Part shown: positions 1 through 6,786 of the stretch, one piece after another
Layout of the letters: each line of letters starts with the position of its first letter
Position numbering within the stretch: position 1 is the first letter of the stretch
Assembly: GCA_034408745.1 (NCBI GenBank)
Contig: JAWXCM010000166.1
Location: 1 to 9,374, forward strand
Direction of reading: 5' to 3'
DNA from: JAWXCM01 sp034408745
GTDB taxonomy: Bacteria; Acidobacteriota; Terriglobia; Bryobacterales; Bryobacteraceae
Length of the DNA: 9,374 nucleotides
The notes under the pieces: generated by a model
The model's input: only the letters and a program-made list of their open reading frames with translations
The model's database searches: none
Told to the model about the DNA's origin: nothing
Program-made: the position numbers and the translations under genes

Positions 1-66
1 CGCAAACGTGTCCAGACTGGAACCCCTCTCCAGCACCTCAACCGCTCCCTCATTGCGCTCACCCAT
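1..66 (-). CDS. Possible N-terminal end of a divergent gene running off the left edge
   Basis: Read on the minus strand, an ATG at 66-64 opens MGERNEGAVEVLERGSSLDT and stays open to the edge, with 15 of 22 codons ending in G or C as in the clear genes here. The same frame is open upstream to a TAG at 117-115, so a TTG at 108-106 is another possible start. It would be divergent from the 69-residue gene at 282. The family is not recognisable from 22 residues. A competing reading is the plus frame open from 1 to 300, whose translation looks unlike a folded protein. Confidence 0.3.
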   Translation of the reverse strand, partial: MGERNEGAVEVLERGSSLDTFA

Positions 67-242
67 CGGGTGAGTCTTTACCAGACCCAGATCTTCGCTA
101 ATCTTCAACAGTATCTAACACTTGCCATTCAAGCCAGCCCTTCAACTGCCGTTTCCAGGATTATCCGCAAGGAAACGAACCGAAAAAAAGAGAATCCCTC
201 CAAGGTCCACCTTTACGTCGCGCACTCGTTTGCATCGGACAG
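67..242. other. Left intergenic stretch, lower GC, no convincing gene
   Basis: This stretch is visibly richer in A and T than the rest of the window and includes a run of A at 183-189. A plus-strand frame is open from base 1 to 300 (GTG possible at 70), but it lacks the G/C third-position bias of the real genes, has no recognisable domain, and runs through the promoter-like sequence before 282. I see no tRNA, repeat array or mobile-element end here. Confidence 0.4.
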
Positions 243-272
243 TGTCCATAGCGGCTACAAAACTGCTACACT
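243..272 (+). promoter_or_regulatory. Putative extended -10 promoter of the 69-residue gene
   Basis: TGCTACACT at 264-272 fits an extended -10 element (TGn followed by TACACT, four of six matches to TATAAT). The best -35 at 18-base spacing is TGTCCA (243-248), which is weak. Transcription would start about 7 bases after the box, close to 279, almost at the ATG at 282, so the message would have almost no leader. The same GCTACACTG string recurs before the peptidase gene. Confidence 0.4.
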
Positions 273-281
273 GAGAAAGTT

Positions 282-491
282 ATGGCGATTCCGAATGTAA
301 AGCGGTATCGAATCACTAATCCTTCGGATGGTGGTGTCGCTACCATTATGGCCGTCCTGTCCAAGGACGCAGATGTCAATGCCTACCTGAAGGACGCGTC
401 CGCGCGCTTCGACTGGAAGGGCTGGAACGAAGCCAGGGCAAACGTGTACAAGGTTCGCGTCGGCCAGCAGAAGCAGAAAAAGGCAAAGTAA
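282..491 (+). CDS. Small hypothetical protein, 69 residues
   Basis: I do not recognise this protein. It starts at an ATG nine bases after a -10-like TACACT box and ends in TAA fifteen bases before a terminator-like hairpin, so it looks like a complete single-gene unit. The only purine-rich stretch upstream (GAGAAAG) is too close to the ATG for a normal Shine-Dalgarno site. The sequence is soluble, with no signal peptide or membrane segment. It has a hydrophobic core around 18-26 (GVATIMAVL), a central FDWKGWNEAR patch (43-52) with two tryptophans, and a very basic tail (QQKQKKAK) that could bind nucleic acid, though that is a guess. Third-position G/C bias is moderate and supports coding. An internal ATG at 348 would remove the conserved-looking N-terminus and is less likely. 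Confidence 0.65.
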   Translation: MAIPNVKRYRITNPSDGGVATIMAVLSKDADVNAYLKDASARFDWKGWNEARANVYKVRVGQQKQKKAK

Positions 492-505
492 CCCAATTTT
501 CTCCG

Positions 506-537
506 ATGGCGGGGTCTGGCATCAGCCACCCCGCCAT
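506..537 (+). terminator. Hairpin terminator-like element after the 69-residue gene
   Basis: ATGGCGGGGT (506-515) pairs perfectly with ACCCCGCCAT (528-537). Inside the 12-base loop, GGC (518-520) can pair with GCC (525-527). The following bases (TTGTGTGTTC) are only mildly T-rich, so this is a strong stem without a classical U-tract. It lies between the 69-residue gene and the dioxygenase and probably separates their transcripts. Confidence 0.55.
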
Positions 538-590
538 TTGTGTGTTCAACCTGGCTGCAACCAAATTCGATTCCGGGCATCACATAGCCC

Positions 591-1580
591 ATGATCGAAC
601 AGCCCCAGACGCCCCGAATCGACGGCATCCATCACGTCACGGCAATCGCGTCGGCTCCTCAGCCCAATCTCGACTTTTACGTCCGCTTCCTCGGCCTGCG
701 ACTTGTCAAGCGCACCGTCAATTTCGACGACCCCGGAACCTATCACTTCTATTACGGCGATGACACCGGCGCCCCCGGTACCATCCTGACATTCTTCCCG
801 TCGCCTGGCGCGCGCCGCGGCCGGCTCGGCTCAGGCCAGGTGACCGCAACCACCTTTACCGTCCCATTTGATTCCATCGACTACTGGTCGCAGCGAGCCA
901 CCAGCTACGGCTTTACCGCTCTCGCTCAGCCCGACCGCTTCGGGCATTCCGTGCTCCGCGTGGATGACGGCGACGGCCTTGTCATCGAACTCGTGGCCGC
1001 CGTCTCAGCCGAGTCCACCCCCTGCACCCGCGATGGCGTCGAGATCCCGGCGGAATACGCAGTCCGCAACATCCACAGCGCCACGCTGACCGAAAAGCAG
1101 GAAGGACCCACGGCACAGCTCCTCACCGCCACCATGGGCTTCCGCGAGACTGCTCGCGAGGGCAACCGTATACGGTTCGAAGTCGGCGACGGGGGACCCA
1201 CCCGCACCATCGACGTCCTGGTAGCCGACCCCAGCACTCCAGGCGGCCTCGGCGGCGCCGGAACCGTCCATCACATCGCCTTCCGAACGCCAGACGACGC
1301 CCACCAGCAGCGCTGGCAGGAACTCCTCATGAAGGAAGGTCACCACGTCTCGCCGGTGATGGATCGCAACTACTTCCACTCCATCTACTACCGCGAGCCC
1401 GGCCACATCCTCTTTGAGATTGCCACCGACCCGCCCGGCTTCCAGGTCGACGAGACCCCGGAAACTCTCGGCAGCGCGCTCAAACTCCCGCAGGAGTATG
1501 AATCCATGCGCGGCCGGATCGAAGCAGCGCTCCCCGCCATCACGGTGCCGACCGCCGGGGCTCTCGCCGAGTCTTATTAA
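591..1580 (+). CDS. Ring-cleaving dioxygenase, two-module VOC superfamily (MhqO-like)
   Basis: This 329-residue protein matches the length and layout of the glyoxalase/extradiol dioxygenase-type enzymes annotated as ring-cleaving dioxygenases, such as hydroquinone-linked MhqO of Bacillus. Module one (about 11-138) begins GIHHVTAIA and carries the family signature VKRTVNFDDPGTYHFYYGD (39-57) and PGTILTFFP. Module two (about 157-282) begins IHSATL, with HHIAFRTPDD at 227-236 and the end strand GHILFEIATD at 271-280. The likely metal ligands are a histidine of the 14-15 pair, one of the 227-228 pair, and Glu276; the RNYFHSIYYREP segment (259-270) precedes the last ligand. The family cleaves or detoxifies hydroquinones or catechols in the cytosol using a divalent metal, usually Fe(II); the real substrate is unknown. 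The ATG at 591 keeps the full first module. No clear Shine-Dalgarno is seen. Confidence 0.9.
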   Translation: MIEQPQTPRIDGIHHVTAIASAPQPNLDFYVRFLGLRLVKRTVNFDDPGTYHFYYGDDTGAPGTILTFFPSPGARRGRLGSGQVTATTFTVPFDSIDYWSQRATSYGFTALAQPDRFGHSVLRVDDGDGLVIELVAAVSAESTPCTRDGVEIPAEYAVRNIHSATLTEKQEGPTAQLLTATMGFRETAREGNRIRFEVGDGGPTRTIDVLVADPSTPGGLGGAGTVHHIAFRTPDDAHQQRWQELLMKEGHHVSPVMDRNYFHSIYYREPGHILFEIATDPPGFQVDETPETLGSALKLPQEYESMRGRIEAALPAITVPTAGALAESY

Positions 1581-1590
1581 CCACGGCCAA

Positions 1591-1635
1591 CGGGTGGGGC
1601 CTGGCCGATCCATACAGGTCGTCAGGCCCCACCCG
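1591..1635 (+). terminator. Long perfect hairpin between dioxygenase and peptidase genes
   Basis: CGGGTGGGGCCTG (1591-1603) pairs with CAGGCCCCACCCG (1623-1635), 13 perfect base pairs. An inner helix CGATC (1606-1610) with GGTCG (1617-1621) includes one G-T pair and leaves a six-base loop. It starts 11 bases after the dioxygenase stop. There is no T-tract, so termination may be imperfect or the element may be a dispersed intergenic repeat copy. Its right arm ends three bases before the -10-like box of the peptidase gene. Confidence 0.55.
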
Positions 1636-1638
1636 CGC

Positions 1639-1644
1639 TACACT
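1639..1644 (+). promoter_or_regulatory. Putative -10 box of the peptidase-transporter unit
   Basis: TACACT sits inside GCTACACTG, the same nine bases as before the 69-residue gene. It ends eight bases before a TTG and eleven before the ATG at 1656. A -35 match at 16-18-base spacing is poor because the hairpin arm occupies that region. The predicted start point would give a leaderless or very short-leader message. This rests on the pattern only. Confidence 0.35.
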
Positions 1645-1655
1645 GCAAAGTATTG

Positions 1656-2903
1656 ATGGGCAGCCCGCTGAAGATTCCATCGCGAACGCGCCCACCCGAC
1701 TTCCCCCAGTTGTCGGAGATCCTCCAGACTCCTGCCGTCAAGGACGCACTCCAGTGGTTCTCCCGCGAGCGCGTCTGGATCAACGATCAACACGTCCAGC
1801 TCTGCCGCGTCCCCGCACCCACGTTCCTCGAAGGCCGCCGCGCTGAGTGGATGGTCAACGCTTTCCGAACCCTCGGCTGGGAGGCGCGCATCGACCGCGG
1901 TGGCAACGTGATAGCCAGCCCCGAGCCACACCGCGGCTCCTGCGTCGCCCTCACCGCGCACCTCGACACCGTCCTCGCCCCGCGCGTCCCCGAAGACATC
2001 CGCATTGATCCCGACGGCACTCTCCGCGGACCCGGCGTCTCGGATAACGGAGCGGGACTCGCCGCGTTGCTCGCCATTGCGAAGCTCTGGAAATCCGCTC
2101 CGCCGCTTGCCGGCGGTGCCTCACTTCTGCTCGTCGCCAACGTAGGTGAGGAAGGCGAGGGCAACCTCAGCGGAATGCGCTATCTCTGCCACCAGTCCGC
2201 TCTCGCCGAACGCATCCGGTCCTTCGTCGTCCTGGACGGGCCGGCCACCAGCCACATCACCTCCCAGGCTCTCGCCAGCCGCCGCTTTGAAGTCACACTC
2301 CAGGGACCGGGCGGCCACAGCTGGAGCGACTTCGGAACCGCCAACCCGGTGCACGCTCTCAGCCGCGCCATATCCTCATTCACAGACGACCCCAGAGTCC
2401 TCGCCGCGGGGCCTCGCTGCTCGTGGAATTTCGCGATGCTCGAAGGCGGATCCAGCATCAACTCGATTCCGGCCGACGCCCGCACCAAGATCGATATCCG
2501 CGCCGAAAGCCCGGAACGCATCGAAGAGCTGGTCGTCGCCCTCACCAACAGCGTCGGTGCCGCGGTCGCTGTGGAGAATGACCGAGCCTCCAGTGGCCGC
2601 ATCAGCCCCAGGATTCGCGAGATCGGCGCCCGCCCCGGTGGCCGTCTCGCCGACGACGCGCCTATCCTGAAGTTCGTCAAGGCAGTGGACGCCCACCTCG
2701 GCATCCGCTCGCAGATCGACTGTGCGTCCACCGACGCCAACATTCCGTTGTCGATGAGCCTGCCCGCCATCTCAATCGGAGCCGGAGGGCGCGGCGGTGG
2801 CGCCCATACGCCCACCGAGTGGTACCACCCCGAAGGCCGTGAAGTCGGTCTCCGACGCATCCTGCTGACCCTCGCCCTCCTGCTCAACGAAGCCGCCGCA
2901 TGA
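1656..2903 (+). CDS. M20-family zinc metallopeptidase (PepT/ArgE/DapE-like)
   Basis: Numbering here counts the upstream TTG (1653) as residue 1; I prefer the ATG one codon later, giving 415 residues. All dinuclear zinc-site elements are present: TAHLDTV (His103, Asp105), SDNGAG (Asp131 bridging), VGEEGEGN (Glu166 as general base, Glu167), VLDGP (Asp195) and GGAHTPTEW (His385). The lid or dimerisation domain lies around 208-320, with the family-typical GPGGHSWSDFG (218-228) and GGSSINSIPADA (265-276). M20 enzymes hydrolyse di- or tripeptides, acyl-amino acids or related amides in the cytosol. The EEGEGNL pattern resembles tripeptidase-type members, but the substrate cannot be fixed. No signal peptide is seen. 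It is coupled to the downstream transporter, which may move its substrate or product. Confidence 0.92.
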   Translation: MGSPLKIPSRTRPPDFPQLSEILQTPAVKDALQWFSRERVWINDQHVQLCRVPAPTFLEGRRAEWMVNAFRTLGWEARIDRGGNVIASPEPHRGSCVALTAHLDTVLAPRVPEDIRIDPDGTLRGPGVSDNGAGLAALLAIAKLWKSAPPLAGGASLLLVANVGEEGEGNLSGMRYLCHQSALAERIRSFVVLDGPATSHITSQALASRRFEVTLQGPGGHSWSDFGTANPVHALSRAISSFTDDPRVLAAGPRCSWNFAMLEGGSSINSIPADARTKIDIRAESPERIEELVVALTNSVGAAVAVENDRASSGRISPRIREIGARPGGRLADDAPILKFVKAVDAHLGIRSQIDCASTDANIPLSMSLPAISIGAGGRGGGAHTPTEWYHPEGREVGLRRILLTLALLLNEAAA

Positions 2904-3748
2904 ACCGTGGCGAACTCGGCCTGGCCCTGGTCTGCCTCTTCTGGGGCGCGACCTTCGTCATGGTCAAGAGCGCGCTCGACGACGTCTCGACGGTGCTGTT
3001 CCTCGCACTCCGTTTCTCAATCGCGACCGTGCTGCTGTTTGGCGTCTTCCGTCTCCGCGGCCGGCGTCTTACAAGTCACGGCGTGTGGGCCGGACTTCTG
3101 GTCGGCAGTCTGCTCTATGCGGGCTACCTGCTGCAAACCATCGGGCTAAAATACACCACACCCGCAACCTCCGGCTTCATCACCGGCCTGTACATCCCGT
3201 TCGTACCCGTGTTGCAGGCCATCGTCTTTCGTCGAATGCCGGGGATGATGGAGTGGCTCGGAATACTCGCCGCGACGGTCGGCATGGGACTGCTGACACT
3301 GCAGTCGGCCTCCTTCAGCATCGGGCTCGGGGAGTTGCTGACGGTCGGCTGCGCCTTTGCCTTTGCGTGGCACATCCTCGCGCTCGGTCATTTTTCAAGG
3401 AAAATGGACACCGACTGGCTGACGCTCCTCCAGATCGCCGCCTGCTCCGCGATCTCACTGTCGTCATTCTGGTGGGTGGAAACGCCAGCGGTCCGGTGGC
3501 CGCCAGCGGTACTCTCCGCGCTCGCCGTGACCTCCGTCCTAGCGACAGCCGTAGCCTTCTGGATCCAGACCTGGGCTCAGGCCCGAACTTCACCCACCAG
3601 AGCCGTCCTCATCTTCTCCCTCGAGCCCGTCTTCGCATGGGGCACATCCTGGCTCTTTCTGGGCGAAGTCCTCACCGCCCGAGCCCTCGCCGGAGCCGTC
3701 TGCATCCTCGCCGGAATCCTGCTGGTCGAACTGAAACCCGCAAGGTAA
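2900..3748 (+). CDS. EamA/DMT-family transporter
   Basis: This 282-residue, very hydrophobic protein has about ten predicted membrane segments (roughly 5-23, 33-51, 63-81, 88-110, 117-135, 142-162, 172-190, 202-222, 231-250 and 258-277). It is built as the tandem repeat typical of the drug/metabolite transporter superfamily. Repeat hallmarks are FWGATFVMVKSAL near the N-terminus and WAQARTSPTRAVLIFSLEP with the FLGEVL segment near the C-terminus. Such inner-membrane carriers usually export amino acids, nucleosides or drugs; the cargo here is unknown. Its ATG overlaps the peptidase stop (ATGA), implying translational coupling. Export or import of a peptidase-related metabolite is plausible but inferred. 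The next gene starts 71 bases downstream. Confidence 0.9.
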   Translation: MNRGELGLALVCLFWGATFVMVKSALDDVSTVLFLALRFSIATVLLFGVFRLRGRRLTSHGVWAGLLVGSLLYAGYLLQTIGLKYTTPATSGFITGLYIPFVPVLQAIVFRRMPGMMEWLGILAATVGMGLLTLQSASFSIGLGELLTVGCAFAFAWHILALGHFSRKMDTDWLTLLQIAACSAISLSSFWWVETPAVRWPPAVLSALAVTSVLATAVAFWIQTWAQARTSPTRAVLIFSLEPVFAWGTSWLFLGEVLTARALAGAVCILAGILLVELKPAR

Positions 3749-3802
3749 CGCACCACCATACGCGCGTTTGACAACCCGGGACTCCTGGTCGTCACCTTCG
3801 TA

Positions 3803-3808
3803 TATACT
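3803..3808 (+). promoter_or_regulatory. Putative -10 box before the sulfatase
   Basis: TATACT matches the -10 consensus at five of six positions and ends 11 bases before the ATG at 3820. A perfect TTGACA lies at 3768-3773, but at 29-base spacing it is too far to act as the -35 of this box. Closer hexamers are poor. The predicted start point (about 3815) gives a leader of about five bases, and no Shine-Dalgarno sequence precedes the ATG. Confidence 0.45.
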
Positions 3809-3819
3809 CCATTACGTCT

Positions 3820-5241
3820 ATGTCCTCGACTCGACGTAATTTCTTACTGACCGCTTCCACAGCACTGACGGCATCGGCCCAGCCTCGGCCGAAACGGAAC
3901 GTATTATTCATCGCCTGCGACGATCTGAATCACAGCTTCAGTACGTACGGACTGAAGGTGGTCCACACGCCGAATCTGGATTCCATCGCCCGGCGGGGCG
4001 TGCGGTTTGACAATGCCTACTGTCAGTTCCCGCTGTGCAGTCCTTCCCGAACTTCGATAATGACGGGCCTCTCGCCCGACGCGACCGGCGTGTACGACCT
4101 GCAGAAACATTTCCGCACCAGCGTGCCGAACGTCGTCACGCTCGGGCAGGCGTTTCAAAAGAACGATTATTATGTGGCGCGTGTAGGAAAGATATTTCAT
4201 TACGGAAATCCAGGACAAATTGGAACCAATGGGCTCGACGATGAGCCCACCTGGAATGAGCGGTTTAATCCCGCCGGTGTCGATAAAACCCAGGAAGAGC
4301 CGTTGCTGACCAACTTTACGCCGAGCCGCGGACTCGGGAGTGCGGTCTGCTTTTACGCTTCGCCCGCGAAGGACGAACAGCATACCGACGGCATGGTGGC
4401 GGCCGAGACAATCCGGCTGATGGAAGCGCACCGTGGCAAACCCTGGTTTCTGGGTGCTGGGTTCTACAAGCCGCATTGCCCCTGGATTGCGCCGTCGAAG
4501 TACTTCGACATGGTGCCGCTGGAGCGCGTGAAACTTGTGCCCTTTGAGGAATGGGAAATGAAGATCGCGCCAAAGTGGGCCTACTTCACCACCCCGGCAA
4601 ACTGGGATATGACCGAGAAGCAGCGGCTGGAGGCGATGCGCGCCTACTATGCGGCAACATTATTTCTCGACGCGCAGGTGGGAAAGCTGTTGGCGGCGTT
4701 AAAGCGCACGGGACAGGAAGAAAACACGACCATCGTGTTCTGGAGCGACCACGGATACGGCCTCGGCGAACACGGTCAGTGGATGAAGCAGACGGTGTTT
4801 GAATACGCCGCGGGTGCGCCGCTAATCCTGTGTGGAGCAGGTGTGCCGGCCCGAGGCAAGGGATGTTCCCGCACGGTCGAATTCCTCGACATGTACCCCA
4901 CCCTCGTCGATCTCTGCGGACTGACCAACGTACCCACGAACCTGCACGGAACGAGTCTGAAGCCCCTGCTGACCAATCCGAATGCCGCCTGGGATCGGCC
5001 GGCGATGACGCAAGTTCAGCGCCAGCCTCAAAGGCCCGGAGGCGCGGTTCGAGGCTACTCGATGCGTACGGAGCGGTATCGCTACACAATGTGGGATGAC
5101 GGCCGAGAAGGCGAGGAACTGTACGACTACAACGCAGATCCACGGGAGCTGAAGAATCTGGCCACAGCAAGCGATTCAGGCTCCCTCAAAGCGAGCCTTC
5201 GTGCGCGCATGGTGAAGATTATCGAGTCTCGCCGCAGCTAA
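3820..5241 (+). CDS. Tat-exported sulfatase, iduronate-2-sulfatase-like
   Basis: This 473-residue type I sulfatase belongs to the alkaline-phosphatase fold. The N-terminus STRRNFLLTAS (3-13) is a twin-arginine signal, and ASA (18-20) before Gln21 is a fitting cleavage site. The metal-site pair Asp34-Asp35 lies in VLFIACDDL. The sulfatase signature LCSPSRTSIMTG begins at 72, with Cys73 as the residue converted to formylglycine and Arg77 supporting it. Other expected residues are Lys124 and His127 (GKIFHYG), Lys217 and His219 (FYKPHCPW), and Asp310-His311 (FWSDHGYGLGEHG). The C-terminal ELYDYNADPRELKNLA is typical of the iduronate-sulfatase group. It should hydrolyse sulfate esters, probably on a sulfated glycan, in the periplasm. 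No maturation enzyme is encoded here. The cytochrome gene begins 16 bases downstream. Confidence 0.92.
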   Translation: MSSTRRNFLLTASTALTASAQPRPKRNVLFIACDDLNHSFSTYGLKVVHTPNLDSIARRGVRFDNAYCQFPLCSPSRTSIMTGLSPDATGVYDLQKHFRTSVPNVVTLGQAFQKNDYYVARVGKIFHYGNPGQIGTNGLDDEPTWNERFNPAGVDKTQEEPLLTNFTPSRGLGSAVCFYASPAKDEQHTDGMVAAETIRLMEAHRGKPWFLGAGFYKPHCPWIAPSKYFDMVPLERVKLVPFEEWEMKIAPKWAYFTTPANWDMTEKQRLEAMRAYYAATLFLDAQVGKLLAALKRTGQEENTTIVFWSDHGYGLGEHGQWMKQTVFEYAAGAPLILCGAGVPARGKGCSRTVEFLDMYPTLVDLCGLTNVPTNLHGTSLKPLLTNPNAAWDRPAMTQVQRQPQRPGGAVRGYSMRTERYRYTMWDDGREGEELYDYNADPRELKNLATASDSGSLKASLRARMVKIIESRRS

Positions 5242-5257
5242 CCACGGCGGACTCACT

Positions 5258-6673
5258 ATGCTGTTGACCGCCGCAGCGGTTTTTATCGGAAGCCAGCTTT
5301 GCAGGCCCTGCCATACCGGCATCTTCGATTCGTACGCGCGGACTCCTATGGCCCAGTCGAGCGGCCGTGTCCAGACGGTCCCACCAGCTACTTTCACCGC
5401 CGCCGGACACCGCTACCGAATCAGTGACAACAAGCTGTTCTTCGAGGGCGGTTCGGCCAGCTTCGACTATTTCATCGGCTCCAACGCGGCTGGTCGGACC
5501 TGGCTCCGCGAACGCGCCGGCTATCTCTTCGAACTGCCTGTCACCTGGTATGCCCAGAAACGCGCGTGGGACGCCTCGCCTGGGTATGAGCGAGACACGG
5601 AGGTGCGGCTGACGCGGGCCGTCGAGCCCAGTTGCCTGCTCTGCCACACCAGCCGCGTCCGACCAGTCCTCGGCACGCAAAATCGATACGGCGATCCGCC
5701 ATTCCTCGAGAACGGCGTCGCGTGTGAGCGATGCCACGGCCCGGGCAGCGAACACGCCCTGGATCCTGCAAAGGTCAGGATGGTCAATCCCGCGCGGCTC
5801 GACCCGGAACGCCGCGATGCCGTCTGCAGCCAGTGCCACCTGACGGGAGAAGCTCGTATCGAGCGGGCGGGCCGCAAGTTCGTCGATTACCGGGCCGGAG
5901 AGCGACTCTCAGACTTCGCCACCTACTTCGTCTGGAAACTGGGCCGGCGAGATCTCAAAGTCACCAGCCACGTGGAAAAGCTGGCCTCCAGCGCCTGCAA
6001 AGCCGGATCCGGTGACAAGCTCTGGTGCGGCACCTGCCACGACCCGCACAGCAACACGGACAAATCGCAGCAGGCCTGCCTCACTTGCCACAAAACGGCC
6101 CATCGCCAGCAGGAGCGCTGTGCGAATTGCCACATGCCTCGAACCAGGGCGGTCGACGCCAACCACGGCGTGATGACGGACCACAGCATCCCCAAAACAC
6201 AGAGGCGCGAGTCGCCGCCGCCGACCGAAACGCTTGTGCCGTTTCTTGGCTCGGGCGACGACCGTGCGCTTGGGCTGGCGTATGCAGAACTGGGAGACCG
6301 TCGCGCCCGCGAATATCTGCTGCGCGCCACGCCGCAGGACTGGCCCGTGCGGCTCCGGCTGGCGGTGCTGGAACCGGATGCGGCCCGGGCAGCGCAACTG
6401 TACGAATCGGTGCTGCGCGACAACCCGTACGAGCCGGCCGCCCTCGTAAACCTCGGGTCGTATCTGGCAAGCCGGGGCCGCGTGGCCGAGGCGGGACGCC
6501 TGTGGGAACGCGCGCTGCAGGTCAATCCCGCACTGGAAGAAGCGGTGCTGAATCTGACCCAGATCCGATCGGCCCGGGAGTCGCGAGTTCTTCTACAGCG
6601 ATATCTTGAGTTAAACCCCGTTTCCCGAAACGCCAGGATGCGACTGGCCGAACTCGAGACCTCAGAAAATTAA
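5258..6673 (+). CDS. Seven-haem cytochrome c with C-terminal TPR domain
   Basis: Seven CxxCH haem-attachment motifs begin at residues 15, 126, 156, 190, 257, 274 and 288 of 471. The arrangement, and VGS/IGS before the first motif, resemble cytochrome c554/NrfA-like multihaem proteins. A lone Cys-Lys (SSACK, 244-248) just before the fifth motif looks like a CxxCK site lacking its first cysteine. Residues from about 333 to 468 form TPR-type helix pairs (LVNLGSYLASRGRVAEAGRLWERAL is one, 397-421), suggesting a protein-binding tail. It probably transfers electrons in the periplasm; partner and acceptor are unknown. The hydrophobic leader (LLTAAAVFIG) is very short and lacks basic residues, yet a TGA at 5213-5215 and no intervening start codon fix the ATG. 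GGCGGA (5246-5251), six bases before the ATG, is a fair ribosome site. It probably shares the sulfatase transcript. Confidence 0.9.
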   Translation: MLLTAAAVFIGSQLCRPCHTGIFDSYARTPMAQSSGRVQTVPPATFTAAGHRYRISDNKLFFEGGSASFDYFIGSNAAGRTWLRERAGYLFELPVTWYAQKRAWDASPGYERDTEVRLTRAVEPSCLLCHTSRVRPVLGTQNRYGDPPFLENGVACERCHGPGSEHALDPAKVRMVNPARLDPERRDAVCSQCHLTGEARIERAGRKFVDYRAGERLSDFATYFVWKLGRRDLKVTSHVEKLASSACKAGSGDKLWCGTCHDPHSNTDKSQQACLTCHKTAHRQQERCANCHMPRTRAVDANHGVMTDHSIPKTQRRESPPPTETLVPFLGSGDDRALGLAYAELGDRRAREYLLRATPQDWPVRLRLAVLEPDAARAAQLYESVLRDNPYEPAALVNLGSYLASRGRVAEAGRLWERALQVNPALEEAVLNLTQIRSARESRVLLQRYLELNPVSRNARMRLAELETSEN

Positions 6674-6786
6674 CATAGTTCCACGAGTAGTTTTGATTAC
6701 CGGCACCGTATCGGATTCCTCGCACCGGGCAGTTGGTGGCCAGGATCGAGTTCTAATACGCAAGCCAGTTCGCTAAGATTGGCAAC
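6674..6786 (+). promoter_or_regulatory. Intergenic gap with putative promoter for the FG-GAP/TPR unit
   Basis: This gap holds no terminator-like hairpin that I can see. TAAGAT at 6774-6779, within GCTAAGATT, is a weak -10-like box ending seven bases before the GTG at 6787. TTCTAA (6751-6756) at 17-base spacing is a poor -35. The context GCTA followed by a box next to the start codon echoes those before 282 and 1656. Readthrough from the cytochrome gene is also possible. Confidence 0.35.

Noticed and set aside
70..300. Plus-strand open frame of 76 codons, open from base 1
   Set aside because: It lacks the third-position G/C bias of the real genes, has no recognisable domain, overlaps the promoter-like box and start of the better-supported 69-residue gene, and competes with a plausible minus-strand gene start at 66.
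1005..1613. Minus-strand open frame of 202 codons opposite the dioxygenase
   Set aside because: A shadow of the dioxygenase gene; low-complexity Gly/Ala/Val-rich product, and its start lies inside the intergenic hairpin.
2180..2887. Minus-strand open frame of 235 codons opposite the peptidase
   Set aside because: A shadow of the M20 gene, whose full set of zinc ligands is read on the plus strand; the antisense product is Ser/Arg/Pro-rich with no domain.
3768..3773. Perfect TTGACA as -35 of the sulfatase promoter
   Set aside because: It lies 29 bases before the TATACT box, well outside usable spacing, and no -10-like hexamer is found at 16-18 bases from it.
5258..6673. Assignment of the cytochrome as NrfA nitrite reductase
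   Set aside because: No intact CxxCK is present, the haem count is seven and the C-terminus is a TPR domain, so a broad multihaem cytochrome label is safer.
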